From Mesorhizobium loti (lineage in GTDB: Bacteria > Pseudomonadota > Alphaproteobacteria > Rhizobiales > Rhizobiaceae): a DNA stretch of 32,049 nucleotides. Shown here piece after piece: positions 26,224-32,049 of this stretch. A model generated the notes under the pieces. The model was not told the origin of the DNA. It searched no databases and was given only the letters and a program-made list of their open reading frames with translations. Positions within the stretch are counted from its first letter, which is position 1. Every line of letters begins with the position of its first letter. The stretch spans positions 1 through 32,049 of the forward strand of contig NZ_LPWA01000145.1 in NCBI RefSeq assembly GCF_001510895.1. Direction: 5' to 3'. Made by a program: the position numbers and the translations under genes.

Positions 26224-27540
26224 ATGAGAAATTTGTATGCCAGATCCGAAATTCTTCTCAGCAGAGCGCGCGCCGTGGTCCCAGGGGGCGTTTCGAGCGG
26301 AAATCGCGCGAATTGGACTCCTTTTCCCCTCTACTATACTAGGGGCAATGGCTCTCGTGTGTGGGACGTGGATCGCAACGAGTATATTGATTATGTATTA
26401 GGCCGTGGTCCACTTATACTCGGCCACGGAGAACCGGAAGTCATAGATGCAGTATGCCGGCAACTCAGGACCGGGCAATTTTTCGCGGGCCAGACAGAGG
26501 CAGAAGTAGAACTCGCAGAATTAATTTGTACAATTGTCGGCAATGCCGAGATGGTACGGTTCTGCAATTCTGGTTCCGAGGCGATACACGCCTGTATTCG
26601 TTTAGCCCGATCAGCAACGGGTCGAGAAAAGGTCCTCAGATTCACCGGTCACTATCATGGATGGTACGATGGCATTGCGTGGGGATTTTCGGGCGTCAAC
26701 GCAAGAAATGACGGTTCATCTTTGCCTGTGCCGATGTCTCTCGGCCAACCCTCCTCTGATGCGTTGAACATAGTGGCGGTTGAGTGGAATGACCCGGAAG
26801 CAGTCACGAATGCTCTAGAAAAATATCGCGGGGAATTCGCAGCAATCATTACCGAACCAATTATGTTTAATGGCTTCTGGAGCAATATCCAACCGTTCGA
26901 AGGGTTTCTCAGATTTCTTCGCGAACAATGCGACGCCAATGGCGCACTGTTGGTTTTCGACGAGGTCCAAACCGGTTTTCGGATTTCGCTCGGAGGAGCT
27001 GTGGAGCACTTCGGCGTCGCGGCAGACCTAAGCGCTTTTGCAAAGGCGCTGAGCGGAGGTGTCTGTCTCGCGGCCTTTGCTGGCCGTAAGGAGGTCATGA
27101 AGCGCCTCAGCGAAACCAATACCGTGCACACAGGAACCTATAATGCCTACCCACCCGCCGTGGTGGGAGCGTTGCGGCATCTGACCCTTCTGGCAGCGAG
27201 TTCTGCCGCAAAGCTTCAGCATGTACATCACCAGACAGCATTGCTCGAACGGGGCTTCAGAGATCTGGTAACGCAAACCGACCTACCTCTTCTTATTCGA
27301 GCGAGCCCAGGCGCGGTCACCACCGCCTTCAGAACCGCACCAACGCACGTCATCAGCCAGTGCTCGGCAGCTGAAGGTCTGGATTTTAGCCTCCAGCGCG
27401 CATGGCAGCTCGCATTGCAGGATCGAGGCGTTCGGATAACGCCAGAAGGCCTCTGGTACGTGTCCGCAGCGCACTCCGCTAACGACATAGCAATCACTCT
27501 CGATGCTGCGCGTGACGCGCTTCAAAGTCTCTCGTCATGA
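26224..27540 (+). CDS. Class III PLP aminotransferase, glutamate-1-semialdehyde aminomutase-like
   Basis: A 438-residue fold-type I PLP enzyme with the look of HemL: RARAVVPGGVSSGNRANW, VRFCNSGSEAIHACIRLARS, FTGHYHGWYD, LLVFDEVQTGFRISLGG and the PLP lysine in AFAKALSGGVCLAAFAG. True aminomutases usually read VNSGTEAT where this has CNSGSEAI, and GKIIGGGLP where this has AKALSGGVC, so it is a divergent paralogue. HemL-like enzymes act in tetrapyrrole synthesis, but relatives also aminate sugar aldehydes and ketones in glycan and natural-product clusters. The neighbours (GNAT, alcohol dehydrogenase, kdsB-like gene) favour the second. The gap to the next gene is 16 bases. Confidence 0.85.
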   Translation: MRNLYARSEILLSRARAVVPGGVSSGNRANWTPFPLYYTRGNGSRVWDVDRNEYIDYVLGRGPLILGHGEPEVIDAVCRQLRTGQFFAGQTEAEVELAELICTIVGNAEMVRFCNSGSEAIHACIRLARSATGREKVLRFTGHYHGWYDGIAWGFSGVNARNDGSSLPVPMSLGQPSSDALNIVAVEWNDPEAVTNALEKYRGEFAAIITEPIMFNGFWSNIQPFEGFLRFLREQCDANGALLVFDEVQTGFRISLGGAVEHFGVAADLSAFAKALSGGVCLAAFAGRKEVMKRLSETNTVHTGTYNAYPPAVVGALRHLTLLAASSAAKLQHVHHQTALLERGFRDLVTQTDLPLLIRASPGAVTTAFRTAPTHVISQCSAAEGLDFSLQRAWQLALQDRGVRITPEGLWYVSAAHSANDIAITLDAARDALQSLSS

Positions 27541-27556
27541 TAACATAGAGGAGCTT

Positions 27557-28560
27557 ATGCCAGTGCGATCCAACAGTGTCGCTCGCCTTGTTTCTCCGCG
27601 CCGTTTAGTCTTGACGTGTGATGCAATCAGCGAGGAGCTCCCCCCAGATTTCGTACGAATAAGAATTGAATTCTGCGGAGTCTGCGGGACAGATAGGTCG
27701 TTCTATCTGGGCCACCGCGATGAAGGCTATCCTATCAGTCTCGGCCACGAGCACTGCGGTGCTATTGTCGCAGTTGGAGACGAGGTTACTGGCTATCGGG
27801 TGGGAGACTATGTGGCGATTGATCCGAATTATCGGTGCGGATCCTGCCATTATTGCAGGATAGGCGCCGGTCATTTGTGCGAGAGCGCGGCTATCAATCG
27901 CTATTCGAATCGAGGATATGCGAATTTCATCGATATAAAAACGTCGTACGTTCTTAAACTACCGGAATTCCGTCCCGCTACCTTGGTGCATTAGTCGAGC
28001 CATTATCCGTCGCAATTAACGCAGTCGATATCTCCAAATGCACGCTACCTAATGAGGCGACACTTGTTCTTGGCGTCGGCGGTATTGGCACGCTACTTGC
28101 CTTCAATCTCCTCGAGACACATGGTGGCGAAATATGGATCTATGACAACGCGCATTACAAGATGGCTGCCCTGAAGGACCTCTATCCAAGTCGGATAAAG
28201 ATATTGGATCGGGCCGATGACCGTGTATTCAGCTTAATTTTCGAAGCCACCGGCAGTTCCGACGGTTTCCGTCAGGGGTGCGCTCGATTGGCGAAGCTCG
28301 GCAGGCTGATCGTCGTGAGTAGGTACCACTCCGATGAACCTTCAATTCCCGACAGGCTCCCATGGAAGCAGCCGAATATTTACTTCGTTCATCTAAATGG
28401 AAACGGCGAGTCCTTCCCTAAAGCAGCAGCTTTGATCGAAAGGTGTTGGAGTACTGAACATGACAATCTCCTTAGTTTCCACCCGCTTAGAGATATTGAC
28501 AAGGTATTCAAGGATTACGCCTGCCTCCAGGCGAACAAAAAGATAGTGTCCACTGAGTGA
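27557..28560 (+). pseudogene. Zinc-dependent (MDR) alcohol dehydrogenase, one frameshift
   Basis: The start at 27557 has GAGGAG upstream. The catalytic-zinc Cys is in GVCGTDRSFYL, followed by SLGHEHCGAIVAVGDEVTGY. The structural zinc site is CGSCHYCRIGAGHLC (Cys x4). The frame breaks at about 27985. One G restores T-L-G-A-L-V-E-P-L-S-V-A-I-N, and the Rossmann domain follows (ATLVLGVGGIGTLLAFNLLE) to the stop at 28560. The corrected length is 334 residues, normal for the family. It oxidises an alcohol to an aldehyde or ketone with NAD(P). Sitting straight after an aminotransferase, it could supply the carbonyl for amination. Confidence 0.85.
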
Positions 28561-28680
28561 TAGATTGCGTGTAGTGGGCCGATATGCAATGCATGGAATG
28601 GCTAGAATGACCTTGGTTGCTCATTGGAATAGCGTTACCTCAGTGAGCTTAATTGTGTCCAATAACTTTAGAGAAAACGT

Positions 28681-29835
28681 ATGGACTTTGAGCTATCCGC
28701 TGAGCAAGTTGCGATCCGCGATCAGGCGCGTAGCGTCGCAAGAATCGAGGTCGCGGCTCGCGCTGCATCAATTGATGCGTCCGCGGAGTTTGACTGGGAT
28801 TTGCATCGACGTTTAGCAGAAATTGGGTTCCTTGGTCTGACTGCTCCTGAAGAGTGCGGCGGCCAAAGACTCGATACCCTAATCTGGTGCATCGTAGTCG
28901 AAGAGATTGCAAAAGCGTCTTCTACGGTGTCCAACGGTATCACCCTAACCGACGGGATTATCCACTATATTTCTACGCTCGGAACCCGAGAGCAGAGGGA
29001 CAAGTACATACCACCTCTTATCCGAGGGGAGGCGCTCTGCTCCTTCGCCCTTACTGAGCCCAATACGGGCTCGGACGCCGCATCCGTCCGCACAACAGCG
29101 CGCCATGAAGGAGACAGCGTAATTTTGAATGGGCAAAAGATGTTCATTTCCGGCGCGGCATACGCTGACCACTTCATCGTTGTCGCGACGGTGGATAGAG
29201 AACTTCGCCACAATGGCATTCGCAGCTATATCGTTCCGCGCGAAGCTCTCGGCCTGACTGTCGGGGACAAGCTCGACCTTATGGGTATTCGCGGTTTTGG
29301 TACATCCCCTGTCTTTTTCGATGAGTGTCGGATTCCCGCATCGAATCAACTCGGCGGAAACGAAGGTTTTCGGATGGTCATGCAGGGATTGGATGGCCCA
29401 GGGAGATTGGGAGCTGCTTCGCAAGCCGTAGGCCTCGCGCAAGCCGCAATGGAGAGCGCACTCGCCTACTCACTCGAGCGAAGCCAATTCGGACAACTGA
29501 TCTTTGATCATCAGACCATCCAATTTATGCTCGCCGACATGTCGGCCGAAATAGAGGCGGCCCGATTGCTAACCTGGAATGCCGCTTGGCGGCGAGATGC
29601 TGGCCTGCCCTTCACTAAGGAGGCGTCGCATGCCAAGCTCTTCGCTGGTGATATGTGCGTGAGGAATGTTTCTAACGCCCTTCAAATATTCGGTGGCTAT
29701 GGATACTCTAAAGAATATCCGATCGAGCGGTTCTATCGCGAGGCCAAAATCCATCAAATCTGGGACGGAACTAATCAGATACAGCGCAAGATTATTGCTC
29801 GCCAGCTTAGAAAGGAAAAGTGCCGAGCCATCTAA
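28681..29835 (+). CDS. Acyl-CoA dehydrogenase family protein with altered catalytic base
   Basis: A complete 384-residue ACAD. N-terminal helical domain (MDFELSAEQVAIRDQARSVA), FAD-binding ALTEPNTGSDAASVRTTA and KMFISGAAYADHFIVVATVD, then SQFGQLIFDHQTIQFMLADM and LQIFGGYGYSKEYPIERFYR. The usual catalytic segment YEGTNQIQR reads IWDGTNQIQR here, so the active-site Glu is Asp. It belongs to the alpha,beta-dehydrogenases of acyl-CoA or acyl-carrier thioesters, using electron-transfer flavoprotein. The substrate is unknown. It lies 120 bases after the alcohol dehydrogenase and 49 bases before the kdsB-like gene. Confidence 0.9.
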   Translation: MDFELSAEQVAIRDQARSVARIEVAARAASIDASAEFDWDLHRRLAEIGFLGLTAPEECGGQRLDTLIWCIVVEEIAKASSTVSNGITLTDGIIHYISTLGTREQRDKYIPPLIRGEALCSFALTEPNTGSDAASVRTTARHEGDSVILNGQKMFISGAAYADHFIVVATVDRELRHNGIRSYIVPREALGLTVGDKLDLMGIRGFGTSPVFFDECRIPASNQLGGNEGFRMVMQGLDGPGRLGAASQAVGLAQAAMESALAYSLERSQFGQLIFDHQTIQFMLADMSAEIEAARLLTWNAAWRRDAGLPFTKEASHAKLFAGDMCVRNVSNALQIFGGYGYSKEYPIERFYREAKIHQIWDGTNQIQRKIIARQLRKEKCRAI

Positions 29836-29884
29836 TGGCGGTATGCTGATGGCGGGCTATTTACGAATTGACGGAGACAAAATT

Positions 29885-30685
29885 GTGAGGCTTCGCAAGC
29901 AGATAATAATTATCCCAGCGCGCTTTGCATCGACTAGATTTCCCGGAAAGCCGCTCGTCGAGCTTAATGGGAAGGCCGCTATCCTACATACGATAGATGT
30001 CGCTAGAAAGGTCAGCGGCATCGACGGCGTGTATGTTGCAACCGACGACCGCCGAATCTCTGCGGCAGTAGAAGCATACGGATGCCCAGCGCTGCTCACC
30101 AGCGCCTTATGTCGCAACGGGACAGAGCGGGTGGCGGAAGCGGCCCGGCTCCTTGAGCTTAGTGACGACGACCTTGTAGTCAACCTTCAGGGCGACGCCC
30201 CACTGACGCCGCCGGCCTTCATCCCCAAGATACTTGGCTTTCTGGATGAGCAACCCGAAGCCGACGCTGTCACCCCTGTCATCAAATGCAGCGCCGTCAG
30301 CTACCTTCGCATGGCCGAAGACGCTCGCAATCGTCGGATTGGCGCCACGACGAGCGTATTCGATGCAAAACATCGCGCACTTTACTTCTCAAAGGCGCTC
30401 CTCCCGCATGGCTCTTCGATTGAGACGCTGGGAGACTTGCCTGTATATCATCATGTCGGGCTCTATGGGTATCGAGTCAGGTGTCTGAAGGGATTTCCCC
30501 AATTGCCTGTTGGCCTGCTTGAACGTGCTGAGAAGCTTGAGCAACTGCGTTTTCTAGAGAATGGCTGGTCCATGTTCGTTCTCGAAGCTGAGGACGACGG
30601 AAATGATTTTTGGGAACTCAACAACCCCGACGATGTTGACCGTTTAGAAAGAGCGCTGTCGTTTGGCAGGCGAGTAGCAGAATAA
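29885..30685 (+). CDS. kdsB: CMP-Kdo synthetase-like cytidylyltransferase (KdsB/KpsU type)
   Basis: Blocks typical of 3-deoxy-manno-octulosonate cytidylyltransferase: IIPARFASTRFPGKPLVELN, VYVATDDRRI, NGTERVAEAARL, VVNLQGDAPL, ALYFSKALLPHG, HHVGLYGYR and LERAEKLEQLRFLENGW. The GTG at 29885, with GGAG ahead of it, gives the normal short N-terminus and 266 residues; an ATG at 29843 would add 14. Two departures: QGDEP reads QGDAP, and the late VDTPED reads NNPDD, so a conserved Asp is Asn. The family links CTP to Kdo to give CMP-Kdo. The changes and the setting suggest a modified sugar substrate, or reduced activity. Confidence 0.85.
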   Translation: MRLRKQIIIIPARFASTRFPGKPLVELNGKAAILHTIDVARKVSGIDGVYVATDDRRISAAVEAYGCPALLTSALCRNGTERVAEAARLLELSDDDLVVNLQGDAPLTPPAFIPKILGFLDEQPEADAVTPVIKCSAVSYLRMAEDARNRRIGATTSVFDAKHRALYFSKALLPHGSSIETLGDLPVYHHVGLYGYRVRCLKGFPQLPVGLLERAEKLEQLRFLENGWSMFVLEAEDDGNDFWELNNPDDVDRLERALSFGRRVAE

Positions 30686-30704
30686 GGAATTCTGAAATGC
30701 ACGT

Positions 30705-30825
30705 GATCGGCGTGCCGCGAGCCCAAGCAAAACACCAAAGTAGCGGCCACGTGGAAAGACTTCACCTGTTCCAATTGACGCCACATAACGGTCGGACTCA
30801 GCGGGCCATTGCCGGGAACGCTCCG
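30705..30825 (-). pseudogene. IS110-family transposase fragment
   Basis: The - strand reads SVPGNGPLSPT, then in a shifted frame YVASIGTGEVFPRGRYFGVL with LGLAARR. This matches the IPGIGPLTA...VASIG-G..F..GR.FAAWLGL block of IS110-type transposases. About 40 codons remain, with one frameshift. Confidence 0.6.
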
Positions 30826-30829
30826 ATGT

Positions 30830-31430
30830 TGCGGGTCGGCGCGATAATGGGCGCATAGTTCCTCGTAGCGATGCGTGAGATCCTCCTTGGCTTCGGCGCT
30901 AGATTGCGGAAAGGCTGTCGCTTTGATAGCGCGGCGCTCCGCTAAGCACATTCTGCGGCCCTTTGGCCAAGGCGAGAAGCTCTCACCGCCGATGAAATGG
31001 GTATGTTCGGAGCCCGACCGGCGGAGCCGGAAGTGACACGCCGAGGCTGCCCATGTCGGTAAAATCCGACAGCCCGAGCCGGCTGGGTTCTGGCGGAAGA
31101 TAGCCTTCTTCTCTTCGCCGTGGAAGGCGCACCATGATCGGATGCGTCGCTCCAGCGTCCGGGGCAAGTGCCCGCGCTTAGTTCCGGGTGCCGTCGCAGC
31201 ATCTCTTCGCAGACGGCGACTGCCTGGCGACGCGAATGTCATTCTGATCCCCGCGCCGCGGGGGAGGCCGAGCAGTTCGTAGGGCCTGTTGGACCGCCGG
31301 TGTCCTGACGTGCGCCAGAATACCGCTGTGAGCCGGCGGCAACCGTTTCCGTCAATCCACGCCTCCAAGTTCGTCACGATGAGGCTCCTTGTCCCGATGA
31401 GAATTCCATTGCAACAAACAATACAGCTAG
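30830..31430 (-). pseudogene. istA: IS21-type istA remnant (a second, different istA)
   Basis: From the - strand: NLEAWIDGNGCRRLTAVFW, YELLGLPRGAGIRMTFASPG, LPRTLERRIRSWCAFHGEEK and EAKEDLTHRYEELCAHYR. These are blocks of the long IstA-like transposases, differing from the istA at 1-4513. Frameshifts occur near 31190, 31070 and 30990, and the C-terminal half is missing where the IS110 fragment begins. It is a dead remnant. Confidence 0.6.
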
Positions 31431-31847
31431 ATTTACAGAAGTGTTGCGACTGCACGTCGCTTTTTATGGTATATTCACCACAGATTTGAGATCAGGCATT
31501 GCTGACTGAGCTGATGCCGATTGGAACCCGCCCGCGCGGCACGCCATGTTGGGATGCAGTCAATGGCAAGAAGAGCGCTCATCCCGCTTAAATGCGCTAC
31601 GATAACTGGTCCGCTATACGTCCAAGCGGCCCAGCCTCTTTGCCCTCGTTCAATTTTCCTTTGGCTGAATTCGAACAATGTCGACGTGCTGCTCCGCCTG
31701 CGGGCTCTCGGCCTAGGCTGGGAGCCAGCGAACACCGATCTCCGATGGCGGAACTTGGCCCCATGGTAATCAAAGTCAATCCGCGTCTTGCTGCCACGCT
31801 TGCCATTGGAACGACGTCAACAAGTCAGCTGCAGGGCGGCCCTACCG
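31431..31847. other. Intergenic / unrecognised
   Basis: An 87-codon + frame (31592-31855) overlaps the start of the next gene, but neither it nor its alternatives shows a known motif. It may be the end of a degraded gene upstream of the TIM-barrel gene. Confidence 0.35.
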
Positions 31848-32049
31848 ATGCTTGATCCTAAACGAATCGCAATCAATCAGGCGACGACACGCACCCAATG
31901 GGATTTTCGAGAGGCAGTTGAGGGTTATGCGAGTCATGGCGTGCGGGGGATTGGGGTCTGGCGCGATGCCATCGACAAATATGGGATAGCCGAGGCCAAG
32001 CGCATGCTCGCAGACAATGGCATGGTGGTGACGGGCCTCAATCGCGCGG
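31848..32049 (+). CDS. Sugar phosphate isomerase/epimerase-like TIM barrel protein, partial
   Basis: From ATG 31848 (GGGCGG about ten bases upstream) the frame reads RIAINQATTRTQWDFREAVE, GYASHGVRGIGVWRDAID and YGIAEAKRMLADNGMVVTGL, then leaves the window. The opening beta strand ending in N-Q-A-T, the G-V-R-G-I-G-V-W-R-D strand and the later V-T-G-L strand fit the AP-endonuclease-2/xylose isomerase-like TIM barrel family. Members isomerise or epimerise sugars and inositols with a divalent metal. Only 67 codons are visible, so the substrate is open. Confidence 0.75.
   Translation, partial: MLDPKRIAINQATTRTQWDFREAVEGYASHGVRGIGVWRDAIDKYGIAEAKRMLADNGMVVTGLNRA

Noticed and set aside
30463..30700. 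Long - strand frame running into the kdsB-like gene
   Set aside because: Only its upstream part (IS21 and IS110 fragments) has recognisable motifs; the part under kdsB is antisense.
1..32049. CRISPR arrays, tRNA or rRNA genes, nod boxes
   Set aside because: None seen. The only regular repeats are the 23-bp IS21 end repeats, which are contiguous with no unique spacers of CRISPR length.

Overview
The window looks like an accessory (symbiosis-island or plasmid type) region of an alphaproteobacterium, most likely a rhizobium-like member of the Hyphomicrobiales. Reasons: GC-rich coding sequence, several families of transposable element typical of rhizobial accessory DNA (IS21, IS66, IS1380, IS4, IS110, group II intron reverse transcriptase, DUF5372-type serine recombinase elements), and NMT1/TauT-type transporters. 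There is no rRNA, tRNA or housekeeping gene. The genus is inference.

Layout. 1-5372 is a nest of mobile elements: a serine recombinase element (about 444-3750) sits inside the istA gene of an IS21 element whose end is at about 4710. That IS21 in turn abuts, and probably interrupts, an IS1380 transposase gene. 5723-10051 carries, on the + strand, a glutamyl-tRNA reductase-like gene, a class III CoA-transferase, an SDR dehydrogenase and a GNAT. 10210-10480 is an IS4 remnant. On the - strand, 10574-12948 encodes a sialidase-fold protein and an arabinose-5-phosphate isomerase, divergent from an IclR regulator (13149-13925). 13968-17491 is a four-gene ABC importer with two permeases, preceded by a truncated kdsA. 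17950-21245 is a second scrapyard of mobile elements (recombinase, transposase end, DUF5372 gene, group II intron reverse transcriptase, IS66). 21296-22053 is a GntR regulator and 23387-24838 an amidase. 25567-30685 is a + strand run of GNAT, HemL-like aminotransferase, zinc alcohol dehydrogenase, acyl-CoA dehydrogenase and CMP-Kdo synthetase-like gene. 30705-31430 holds IS110 and IS21-type remnants. A sugar isomerase-like TIM barrel gene runs off the right edge.

How the genes may work together (inference). Three of the four steps to activated Kdo are represented: KdsD/KpsF (A5P isomerase), KdsA (broken) and KdsB. The kdsB-like gene lies with an alcohol dehydrogenase, a PLP aminotransferase and a GNAT. 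Those are the enzymes needed to turn a sugar hydroxyl into an amine and acylate it. The kdsD-like gene lies with a sialidase-fold protein. A pathway that makes, activates and perhaps cleaves a modified 3-deoxy-ulosonic acid is the most interesting reading. A glutamyl-tRNA reductase-like protein plus a HemL-like protein is an alternative C5-type theme.

Many genes that are otherwise intact are broken by single-base losses in homopolymers (11 found). Either this is real decay or the sequence carries systematic base-calling errors; repairing them restores full-length proteins.
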